5,726 bases of DNA from Candidatus Zixiibacteriota bacterium (lineage in GTDB: Bacteria; Zixibacteria; MSB-5A5; SM1-73): the NCBI GenBank assembly GCA_029933635.1, contig JAOZNS010000170.1, forward strand, positions 1-5,726, in the 5' to 3' direction. Position numbers and translations under genes: made by a program. This document shows, in pieces, positions 1 through 5,639 of the stretch; position 1 is the first letter of the stretch; every line of letters begins with the position of its first letter. The notes under the pieces were generated by a model. That model did no database searches. It saw only the letters and a list, made by a program, of their open reading frames with translations, and was not told the DNA's origin.

Positions 1-81
1 AGAAGGAACATCTTTTGTGACTAAATAAATTTACACACAAATTCAAACATTACCACTCTCCTCGGCTGGTGCTTTTTTTGT

Positions 82-111
82 TTGACTTTTGAACTCGAAG
101 GATTATATTAT
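82..111 (+). promoter_or_regulatory. Candidate sigma-70 promoter of the polyprenyl synthase gene
   Basis: TTGACT at 82-87 matches the -35 consensus at five of six bases. Downstream lies the AT-rich run TATATTAT (104-111), which offers TATATT after a 16-bp spacer or TATTAT after an 18-bp spacer. Transcription would start near 115-118, leaving a leader of about 55 bases before the ATG at 172. This is the only promoter-like pair I found upstream of that gene. It is a pattern match only, in AT-rich DNA where such matches are easy to find. Confidence 0.4.
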
Positions 112-122
112 TTAACCAATAT

Positions 123-135
123 GGATACGGTATCC
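123..135. promoter_or_regulatory. Perfect 13-bp palindrome in the leader, possible operator
   Basis: GGATAC, one central base and GTATCC form a perfect inverted repeat of two 6-bp arms. It lies just downstream of the candidate -10 region and 36 bases before the start codon of the polyprenyl synthase. The position suits binding of a dimeric repressor at the start of the transcript. The arms are too close for a stable RNA hairpin, since the loop would be a single base, so a DNA-binding site is more likely than a terminator. No specific regulator can be named. Confidence 0.35.
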
Positions 136-171
136 TGAGCTGTTCAATTAAAGATTAACTTATTTTAAGAG

Positions 172-1161
172 ATGGATCATAATTCAATTTTCTCTCCAAT
201 CAAAGAAGACTTAGCGCTGTTCGACCGGAAGCTAAAGGAAAATCTTAATTGTGATTCCAAATTAATTTCGGAGGTAGCTGGTCATCTGGTTAATCGCAAG
301 GGCAAAAGGCTGAGACCAGCCATGGTATTTCTTTCCTATGGCGCCTGTGTGAACTCCAAGATCAAATTCCTTGGTAGGTCCGCGGTAATGAATGTGGCTT
401 TAGCCATAGAGCTGATTCATACCGCCACACTTCTACATGATGATGTGATAGATCAATCCAAGGTAAGGAGAGGGCAGGTCTCGGTAAATCACAAATGGAA
501 CAATATGATCTCAGTGTTGATGGGTGATTTTCTTTTAGCTAAGGCGTTGAGGCTTATGGTGGAGACAAACTCAACCATACTTCTTTTCATCATATCCGGG
601 GCAACTGAAAATTTGAGTATTGGAGAGATGAATGAGGTTCAAGAGAGCTGTAACTTCGATTTAGATGAGGAAACTTATCTGGAGATCATCTCCGAGAAGA
701 CCGCTTCGCTTTTCACCGCCTCGTGCGAATCTGGAGCCACCGTGGCCCAAGCAGATAAGAAGGTGCAGAAGAAGTTAAAAGAGTATGGACAGAACCTGGG
801 AATGGCTTTCCAGATAATTGACGATCTTTTGGACTGGGTGGGGGAGGCTAAAAAAACGGGCAAAGGCCGGGGAAATGATTTAAGGGAAGGAAAAGTCACC
901 CTCCCATTGATATACACCTTAAGAGAATCTGATTCACGCACCAGAAATAAGATTTTGAAACTTTTGAAAAATGACTTTAACCAAAAAGATTTCGACAAGA
1001 TACTTTCTCTGATAAAAGACAACGGAGGTGTAGAATATGCTCGAAGAAAAGCGCAGATCTTTGGAAAAAGGGCGCTTGGCTGTCTTTCAGAGCTAAGGGA
1101 TTCAGAATACAAAAAAGCTTTGCAGGATCTGGCCCGCTTTGTGATTGAGCGAGAAAAATAA
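172..1161 (+). CDS. trans-polyprenyl diphosphate synthase (IspA/IspB-type isoprenyl synthase)
   Basis: This cytoplasmic enzyme condenses isopentenyl diphosphate units onto an allylic diphosphate to make the trans-prenyl chains used for quinones and other isoprenoids. The 329-residue length is usual for the family. Motifs appear in order: KGKRLRP at 43-49 (substrate diphosphate binding), the first aspartate-rich motif DDVID at 90-94 followed by RR at 99-100, MGDFLLAKA at 117-125, EKTASLF at 175-181, and the second aspartate-rich motif FQIIDDLLD at 213-221 followed by GNDLREGKVTLPLIYTL (234-250). All metal-binding aspartates are present. Residues 4 and 5 before the first motif are Thr86 and Ala85 rather than aromatics. 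In this family that favours a long product such as hepta- to decaprenyl diphosphate over C15, but this is inference and I give no symbol. The start is fixed by a TAA two codons upstream (166-168). The ribosome site is poor: AAGAG directly abuts the ATG. Confidence 0.96.
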   Translation: MDHNSIFSPIKEDLALFDRKLKENLNCDSKLISEVAGHLVNRKGKRLRPAMVFLSYGACVNSKIKFLGRSAVMNVALAIELIHTATLLHDDVIDQSKVRRGQVSVNHKWNNMISVLMGDFLLAKALRLMVETNSTILLFIISGATENLSIGEMNEVQESCNFDLDEETYLEIISEKTASLFTASCESGATVAQADKKVQKKLKEYGQNLGMAFQIIDDLLDWVGEAKKTGKGRGNDLREGKVTLPLIYTLRESDSRTRNKILKLLKNDFNQKDFDKILSLIKDNGGVEYARRKAQIFGKRALGCLSELRDSEYKKALQDLARFVIEREK

Positions 1162-1267
1162 CCCGCATTTTTTATCTGTTCGTTCTGTTGACATAAAACC
1201 CCAAATTCGCTTCACCCTTCATCCATCGTTAAGGAGCTACTCATCTCACCGAATCATCCTCCCTGGA

Positions 1268-1295
1268 TTGACATTCAAAAAAATTCAGGTAGATT
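1268..1295 (+). promoter_or_regulatory. Candidate sigma-70 promoter of the VWA membrane protein gene
   Basis: A perfect -35 hexamer TTGACA (1268-1273) is followed after 16 bp by TAGATT (1290-1295), which matches the -10 consensus at four of six bases. Initiation would fall near 1302. That places the Shine-Dalgarno sequence at 1321-1329 and the TTG at 1336 inside the transcript, and excludes a start at the more upstream TTG (1297). It suggests the VWA gene can be transcribed independently of the polyprenyl synthase upstream. A second TTGACA at 1188-1193 has no acceptable -10 partner. Confidence 0.45.
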
Positions 1296-1320
1296 TTTGC
1301 ATATTTCGTATAAACCATTG

Positions 1321-1329
1321 AAAGGAGAG
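1321..1329 (+). promoter_or_regulatory. Ribosome binding site that decides a TTG start
   Basis: AAAGGAGAG lies 6 bases before the TTG at 1336, an ideal distance. The same reading frame is open further upstream to a TTG at 1297, but that codon is preceded only by a weak AGGT. The site therefore argues for translation from 1336 and a protein of 729 residues rather than 742. Confidence 0.6.
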
Positions 1330-1335
1330 AAGTTT

Positions 1336-3525
1336 TTGTTAGGAATCAGCCAATTACTTCTAAATCTTCAGGCAAAACATCTGGAGTTGGTGATCGGGCT
1401 TTTTGCTCTTGCACTGCTTCTTGCTATTCTCACCTATGGTCGCACGTTCCCTCCCTTGAGTCGAAGAAAAAAAGTTTTTCTTCTGGGGACCCGAATCCTC
1501 GCTTTGTTTTCTCTTTTTCTGGTGCTTTCTGAGCCGGCTTTGACCATCGCCAGAAAGGTCTCCCAAAAGCCGGTGGTGGCTTTGCTTCTGGATCTGTCCG
1601 GTAGCATGAATATAGAGGGACCTGATGCTAAGAGGATAGAGGAGCTGGAAAGCCTGCTGAAGGAACATACCTTTGAACAGATCTCCTCCCAAGCCGAGCT
1701 ACAGGCGTTTGGTTTTGCTGACTCTATAATTGAACTAAACATAGAAGATGAATTGCCTGATTCTTTGGGTAACGCAACCGCCATAGGTGAAGCCATGGAG
1801 CTGGTAAAGGAAAAGCTTAAGGGAAGAAATCTGAGGGGAATGGTGATCTTAAGCGATGGGGCCAATAATCTGGGTGAGGATCCGGTGTTGATAGCAAAAT
1901 CGCTGAACATCCCCATTTATACCTGTGGCTTGGGTGAGTATATCCCTCCAAAGGATATCTCCATAGAGAGAATTATTCACAACGACATTGGATACGTGGG
2001 CGACCGAATCCCCATTCAGGTGGATGTCTCTCAAACCGGCTTTGACAACCTTAAAATCCAGGTTTCGATAAAGGAGGAAAAAAAGACTTTGACTCAGCAG
2101 AACCTAACTTTGAACCGCTCCGGCGCAATATATCCCATCCAACTGGCTATCACCCCCCAGAAAGCAGGGCTTCATCGTTACCGTCTTACCATTCCCGTTC
2201 TGAAGGATGAAAAGGTTAAAGGGAACAACCAGCGCTGGTTTACCATCAAAGTTTTGAAGAGTAAAATTAAGGTTCTTCTGATCGCGGGAAGTTTGAACTG
2301 GGAATACACCTTCTTAAAAAGGACTTTACAAAAGGACAAAAATGTGGAGGTGGAACCTTTCGTTTATGGAAATAAAGGGCAACCTTTGGTGGGAAGATTC
2401 CCCCAAGGAGAAGGTCAATTCGGGGCATTTGATGTTCTCATCTTTGTTGATCCCCCCAAATTCATCCTTGCCGATCACAAAAAGGAAATCGAAGATTTCG
2501 TCTTTAACCAAGGAGGTTCAGCTCTTTTTCTGCTGGGTAAGGAGTTTATGGATACCTATGGATTTTTGGAGACATCCTCGCTTCTTCCTTTCCATTCTTC
2601 GGGAAGAAACATCACCTTTTCCTCTGCCAATCTCAATCTGAAGCTGACCGAGGAGGGGAGGCTACATCCTGTGACCCGGCTGGTGGAAAACTTAGAAGAA
2701 AATGACAGGATTTGGTCTGATCTGCCTCCGTTTTTGGGAGTCGCCATCCTGGGGTTGGTGACCGAAGATGCCACCGTCCTGGCAAGCTTTCAAAATCCTT
2801 TAAAACCAAAAGCCCGCTCTCCAGGCATTGTGGTGAGAAATTATGGAAAAGGAAAGGTGATGGCAACCACCGCTACACCATTCTGGAGATGGGATTTCCT
2901 CCTGTGGGGCATTGGAGAGAGCAACCAAATCTATCAAAGATTCTGGAATAACGCCATCAGGTGGCTGGTGGTAAGGGAAGATCTAGATTTGATAAATCTA
3001 TTTACCGACAAAAGGATCTACAAGGGCGGAGAGAGTATTACCCTTCATGCCAAAATCTTCGACCAAAATTACCAGAAGATAAAAGATGCATCGGTGGTGG
3101 TCAAAATACAGGGGGAGGCACTATCAGATTCCGAGATGATCAGTTTAAACCTAAATGAGCTGGGTGAGTATACTGCCACATTAGGGGCTGTTCCCCCCGG
3201 CAAATATTGGTTTGAGGGAAAGGTCTTCAGAGATGAACGACAGATAGGCTCAAAGAAAGGGGAATTTCTGGTGGAGGAATATAGTGTGGAGGATTCTGAT
3301 CTTAAGACTGATTTCGATCTTCTCAAGAGAATAGCTGAGGTCTCTGGTGGAAAATATTATGAAAACAAGCAAATCAGCCATCTGATAGACGATATTAATC
3401 TGGTGGAAAAAGAGAAACAGAAGAAAAAAGATGTTCCACTGTGGAATCATCCTCTCCTTTTAGCAATCTTTGTCATCTGTTTATCCATCGAATGGGCGAT
3501 AAGAAAAAGGTCCCAACTTCTGTAA
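1336..3525 (+). CDS. Membrane-anchored VWA-domain protein with cysteine-less amidotransferase-like domain
   Basis: This is a 729-residue protein of unknown exact role, from a family often annotated as VWA domain or putative glutamine amidotransferase membrane protein. Two hydrophobic helices (about 18-36 and 47-68) flank a basic loop (SRRKK). A VWA domain follows with a complete MIDAS metal site: DLSGS at 86-90, Thr148 in GNATAIGE, and Asp174 in LSDG. Residues 205-310 look like a beta-rich linker. Residues 311-540 begin KVLLIAGSLNWEYTFLKR and resemble a class-I amidotransferase fold, but the usual nucleophile stretch reads GGSALFLLG and has no cysteine, so catalysis is unlikely. A beta domain (about 555-645), the motif LLKRIAEVSGGKYY and a final helix (about 704-720) with a basic RKR tail follow. 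The positive-inside rule puts the VWA and amidotransferase-like domains in the periplasm. The start is TTG with a strong ribosome site; a longer 742-residue form from TTG 1297 is possible but less likely. Confidence 0.88.
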   Translation: MLGISQLLLNLQAKHLELVIGLFALALLLAILTYGRTFPPLSRRKKVFLLGTRILALFSLFLVLSEPALTIARKVSQKPVVALLLDLSGSMNIEGPDAKRIEELESLLKEHTFEQISSQAELQAFGFADSIIELNIEDELPDSLGNATAIGEAMELVKEKLKGRNLRGMVILSDGANNLGEDPVLIAKSLNIPIYTCGLGEYIPPKDISIERIIHNDIGYVGDRIPIQVDVSQTGFDNLKIQVSIKEEKKTLTQQNLTLNRSGAIYPIQLAITPQKAGLHRYRLTIPVLKDEKVKGNNQRWFTIKVLKSKIKVLLIAGSLNWEYTFLKRTLQKDKNVEVEPFVYGNKGQPLVGRFPQGEGQFGAFDVLIFVDPPKFILADHKKEIEDFVFNQGGSALFLLGKEFMDTYGFLETSSLLPFHSSGRNITFSSANLNLKLTEEGRLHPVTRLVENLEENDRIWSDLPPFLGVAILGLVTEDATVLASFQNPLKPKARSPGIVVRNYGKGKVMATTATPFWRWDFLLWGIGESNQIYQRFWNNAIRWLVVREDLDLINLFTDKRIYKGGESITLHAKIFDQNYQKIKDASVVVKIQGEALSDSEMISLNLNELGEYTATLGAVPPGKYWFEGKVFRDERQIGSKKGEFLVEEYSVEDSDLKTDFDLLKRIAEVSGGKYYENKQISHLIDDINLVEKEKQKKKDVPLWNHPLLLAIFVICLSIEWAIRKRSQLL

Positions 3526-3916
3526 TGCTTCTTTTGCACCAGGGCAGAAGCGCATGAGCATCTGGATGGTTTCATCAACATCTTCTATCAGGAAGAGCTA
3601 TCCGGGAAGATAGAAAGCTAAAACACAAACCGATTTCAAAGGAGAAGTTTCAATCCTTCAGCTCCGTTATCAAACACAAGAAAACTGAACGTGTAACCAC
3701 AAATTACTCACCTTTTTAATTTGCAAAAAACCTGACATTTTTGATTTGCGTTGACAATGAGAAATTTTTTTCTTGCCAAGCTGACTCTTGAGTTTATTTT
3801 TGTTGTATAGCAACAGAGTTTTGATTCCTTGACGAGACGACAATGAAAAGGGGGAGTAAATATATCCGTCCCCAGGATCCACAGGATAGGACTGCGTGAC
3901 AAAAAAGAGTTGTTAA
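3526..3916. other. About 390 bp without an intact gene; probably eroded coding DNA
   Basis: I see no complete gene here. An ATG (3525-3527) overlaps the VWA gene stop as TAATG, the usual sign of a translationally coupled next gene, but its frame meets TGA after ten codons (3555-3557). The same frame is then open for 53 codons to TAA at 3717-3719, reading KLKHKPISKEKFQSFSSV in its middle. On the minus strand, 3597 down to about 3526 reads LFLIEDVDETIQMLMRF then CPGAKEALQKLG, which also looks protein-like but has no start codon. From about 3720 the DNA turns AT-rich. TTGACA at 3751-3756 has no suitable -10. The short inverted repeat TGTTG-TATAG-CAACA lies at 3801-3815. The most likely reading is a decayed operon partner plus unrelated debris. 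Confidence 0.4.
3850..3873. repeat. Imperfect palindrome GGGGGAG...CCGTCCCC, possible REP-like sequence
   Basis: A G run (3850-3854) and a C run (3870-3873) enclose the AT-rich centre TAAATATAT. Only four G-C pairs are strict; the interior pairs are interrupted. Read on the minus strand it begins GGGGACGGATATA, a style of sequence I associate with REP elements mobilised by IS200-like tyrosine transposases, but no transposase gene is present in this window. This is a weak resemblance and not an identification. Confidence 0.22.
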
Positions 3917-3925
3917 TCACCTCAT

Positions 3926-4246
3926 TTGTTTATTTGGAGACATAGGAAGTCGGATGACCTTCCGGGTGGACGCAGTCGTTATCCTCAGTGGTCTCCGGAT
4001 GGCTCTAAGATTGTTTTCAGTTCCCAGCCTTATGGGAAGCGTCCTCAAGTGTATGTGATGAACTCTGATGGAACTAGCTTAAGACAGCTAACCACTGAGG
4101 GAGGAATTTGCCCCGCTTGGTCGCCAGATGGGAAAGAAATCGTTTATGTTAGAGATAGTGGAGAATATGGCTCAAAACAAGGACAGCTCTGGATAATGGA
4201 TGCTGATGGAAGTAACAAAAGGCAATTAACTTATGATGGGTGGTAA
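3926..4246 (+). CDS. TolB/PD40-type beta-propeller fragment, probably a 5'-truncated remnant
   Basis: The 106 residues hold two copies of the PD40 blade signature: YPQWSPDGSKIVFSS (19-33) with VYVMNSDGTSLRQLT (42-56), and PAWSPDGKEIVYVR (63-76) with LWIMDADGSNKRQLT (88-102). Such repeats form six- or seven-bladed propellers in TolB and related exported proteins that mediate protein contacts. Two blades cannot close a propeller, and there is no signal peptide, so this is most likely the 3' end of a lost larger gene. The frame is closed by TAA at 3914-3916. The first possible start is TTG at 3926, which has no Shine-Dalgarno sequence, and similarity to a propeller only begins near 3945. The stop is followed by TAAATG, where the ATG (4247) opens only a ten-codon frame, MKKKRRLRSF. 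Family assignment is firm; function as a protein is doubtful. Confidence 0.7.
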   Translation: MFIWRHRKSDDLPGGRSRYPQWSPDGSKIVFSSQPYGKRPQVYVMNSDGTSLRQLTTEGGICPAWSPDGKEIVYVRDSGEYGSKQGQLWIMDADGSNKRQLTYDGW

Positions 4247-4294
4247 ATGAAAAAAAAGAGAAGGCTGAGGAGTTTTTAGGAGCGTGTTCGAAAA

Positions 4295-4348
4295 TGTAGT
4301 TGCTCGATTCATCGAGCATAAGTTCGCCCAATAAATTGGGCAACTACA
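4295..4348. repeat. 54-bp double-hairpin element with perfect terminal inverted repeats (MITE/REP-like)
   Basis: The ends TGTAGTT (4295-4301) and AACTACA (4342-4348) are perfect inverted repeats. Between them sit two perfect 6-bp hairpins, each with a 4-base loop: GCTCGA-TTCA-TCGAGC (4302-4317) and GCCCAA-TAAA-TTGGGC (4326-4341), separated by ATAAGTTC. As single-stranded DNA or RNA this would form a three-way junction closed by the terminal repeat. A looser outer inverted repeat, GTGTTCGAAAA (4284-4294) against TTTTGGAACAT (4366-4376), matches at nine of eleven positions and may mark a larger unit. The element has no coding capacity and lacks a trailing T run, so it is not a normal terminator. 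It lies between the propeller remnant and a gene that has lost its 5' end. Confidence 0.72.
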
Positions 4349-4414
4349 ATCTCACATATTTTCCTTTTTGGAACATAATCATTTTAACCTTTAGGGTATG
4401 AGGAGAAAACAAAA

Positions 4415-4630
4415 ATGTTGGTCAAAAAAGCAATTTCGGTGCTTGATAAATGGAAAGACGATGTTCGTGTAACCTATCCAACCAAGAGTTCAAAAACCGG
4501 ACTTTCTGATCGTTTCACCTCAGACTATATGATAGGCAGAGTGGCAGTGGGAATCGTGATAATGGAAGGGAATGGTGATCGTAGTGTGATTGGACGTCAC
4601 ATGAAAGGAGCCCTTCACAAGGAGGTGTGA
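4415..4630 (+). CDS. N-terminally truncated copy of the duplicated SKTGLSDRFTS-block protein
   Basis: This 71-residue frame starts at ATG 4415, nine bases after AGGAG (4401-4405). I do not recognise the family. Residues 17-53 repeat a block of the gene at 5043: VR[IV]TYPTK, x-SKTGLSDRFTS, YMIGRV and VGIV are shared, with 31 of 37 residues identical. Unlike that copy it has no signal peptide and only a short basic lead, MLVKKAISVLDKWKDD. The same frame is open back to 4388 and reads EEKTK just before the ATG, echoing the AEEEMQKR helix of the other copy. That suggests a truncated gene whose ribosome site may be accidental. Compared with the second copy there is one extra A in GGACGTCAC and about two extra bases further on, giving a locally shifted tail, GRHMKGALHKEV. 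It is followed after 51 bases by the lipoprotein gene, as in the second unit. Confidence 0.55.
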   Translation: MLVKKAISVLDKWKDDVRVTYPTKSSKTGLSDRFTSDYMIGRVAVGIVIMEGNGDRSVIGRHMKGALHKEV

Positions 4631-4681
4631 TAAGTCTTAAACTAAAAATAAAAACCTCAATTTTTCTAAATGGAGCAAGCG

Positions 4682-4976
4682 ATGAAAAACACAATTACAA
4701 AAATCTTTTATGTTGTGATCATTCTGGTTGTCGGGATTTGCATCCATCTCGTAGGATGCGAAAAAAAAGTTATTGGTGATAAATATGGGGGAGTAGAAGG
4801 ATTCGTCAAAGATTCTCAGAGTCTAACCCCCAATAGTTGGAGCCAATGTCTTCTTGGACGACAGTCCTTATCCACAAACCGATTCCACTGGATACTACAA
4901 GGTCTTTACACTTCTTGGGGGTGAAAGGGTAGCAAAAATAACAGTAAAGGGCACAAGGATACAAGACACAAGATAA
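4682..4976 (+). pseudogene. Small lipoprotein with carboxypeptidase-regulatory-like domain, frameshifted
   Basis: Starts MKNTITKIFY with a hydrophobic stretch and the lipobox LVGC, so Cys26 would be lipidated; Glu27 does not signal inner-membrane retention. GGAG at 4672-4675 supports ATG 4682 rather than ATG 4670. The frame reads VEGFVKDSQSLTP and then goes out of phase at the C5 run 4827-4831, ending at 4924. Removing one C restores IVGANVFLDDSPYPQTDSTGYY and KVFTLLGGERVAKITVKG to a stop at 4976, about 97 residues. The restored pattern G-x-V-x-D, P-x-x-GA-x-V-x-L, then TDSTGYY-x-V fits a carboxypeptidase regulatory-like (transthyretin-type) beta-sandwich, a common cell-surface module. The role is unknown. 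The lesion could be a true mutation or a homopolymer sequencing error. As written the product ends in the unrelated tail NSWSQCLLGRQ. Confidence 0.72.
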
Positions 4977-5027
4977 AAACGTAGTGCTTAAACCAAATCA
5001 AACGCAAAGACTCGACTTCTTTTTAGT

Positions 5028-5035
5028 AAAGGAGG
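5028..5035 (+). promoter_or_regulatory. Strong ribosome binding site of the exported-protein gene
   Basis: AAAGGAGG lies seven bases before ATG 5043, the strongest Shine-Dalgarno sequence in the right half of the window. It fixes the start of the signal-peptide-bearing gene and shows that the gene was built for efficient translation. Confidence 0.65.
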
Positions 5036-5042
5036 ACGGATC

Positions 5043-5584
5043 ATGAAAACCTTTATAAGACTTTTTGGGGTAGTATTAATTGGTCTAATTATTTGTAATC
5101 GAGCAGAAAGTTCTACCAAGACTAATACCCTTATATTATTAGACCACGAGAGGGGAATCGACTTTACAGATTCAGCCATCGAATTGGTAAGCTATTATGC
5201 AGGGGAAGTCTACCATGTATTTAGATCGAAAGTTTTAATGGGCTATGTGCCACCTGATAGGCAGAGCCGGGATATTGACCATTTACCAGAACCAAACTGA
5301 ACCAGATAAGACAGATCCATTGGTAAACTCTGCAATAAAGGCTTTCAATAACCTATTACAGCCAGTAAAAGAGTTAGCAGAAGAGGAGATGCAAAAAAGA
5401 AGTCTTGAAGGATTTAAGGATAAGGTGCGGATCACTTATCCAACCAAAGATTCGAAAACCGGTCTCTCTGATCGATTCACCTCCGAATATATGATTGGCA
5501 GGGTGGTAGTGGGAATTGTGGTCGTTGAAGGAAACAGTAATGACCGGTATGATTGGCGTCACAAGAGAAGACCTTGACAAATAG
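5043..5584 (+). pseudogene. Exported protein of unknown family, second copy of the SKTGLSDRFTS block, frameshifted
   Basis: I do not recognise this family. The first frame (5043-5300) opens with a signal peptide, MKTFIRLFGVVLIGLIICNR then AESS, and continues NTLILLDHERGIDFTDSAIE and LVSYYAGEVYHVF before stopping at TGA 5298. The +1 frame carries on EPDKTDPLVNSAIKAFNNLL, a charged helix to about 5420, then the conserved block at 5425-5535, ending at 5577. Dropping one A from AAA 5294-5296 joins them as HLPEPTEPDKTDPL. Near 5546 the sequence CGGTATGATTGG lacks two bases that the first copy has (CGTAGTGTGATTGG). Restoring them gives RSMIGVTREDLDK and a stop at 5582-5584. A full product would be about 181 residues, exported. 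The block VGIVVVEGN recalls secreted proteins of candidate phyla that continue into a metalloprotease-like part, but that part is absent. Confidence is good for the first frameshift, moderate for the second. Confidence 0.65.
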
Positions 5585-5639
5585 GTGTAATATGTCCTAA
5601 ATTAAAAAAAGAGAGCAATTTTAGAAAAAGGGGAAATAA

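Noticed and set aside
51..78. Possible rho-independent terminator (ACCA...TGGT then a T run)
   Set aside because: Only four base pairs can form before the T run, too weak a stem. The T run may still belong to an upstream gene end outside the window.
675..1112. Long open frame on the minus strand inside the polyprenyl synthase gene
   Set aside because: It lies wholly within a gene whose motifs are all intact. Its translation is rich in Ser, Phe and Pro with no recognisable domain, so it is a shadow of the real frame.
1188..1193. TTGACA as a promoter -35
   Set aside because: At 16-18 bp spacing there is no -10-like hexamer, only TTCACC-type sequence.
1434..1916. 160-codon minus-strand frame within the VWA gene
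   Set aside because: It is antisense to the VWA MIDAS region, has low-complexity serine-rich content and no ribosome site; it is a codon-bias shadow.
3751..3779. TTGACA promoter in the eroded region
   Set aside because: The expected -10 position reads GCCAAG and no intact gene follows for more than 150 bases.
3670..3920. Two 70-codon minus-strand frames
   Set aside because: They overlap each other in different frames, have unremarkable composition and no ribosome site, and run across the palindrome at 3850-3873.
4247..4279. Small peptide MKKKRRLRSF behind the propeller fragment
   Set aside because: Ten codons only and no Shine-Dalgarno sequence beyond overlap with the preceding stop. It could be the head of a lost signal peptide but cannot be supported as a gene.
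4302..4341. CRISPR array or terminator reading of the double hairpin
   Set aside because: There are no repeated units with spacers, and neither hairpin is followed by a T run; enclosure by terminal inverted repeats fits a mobile palindromic element better.
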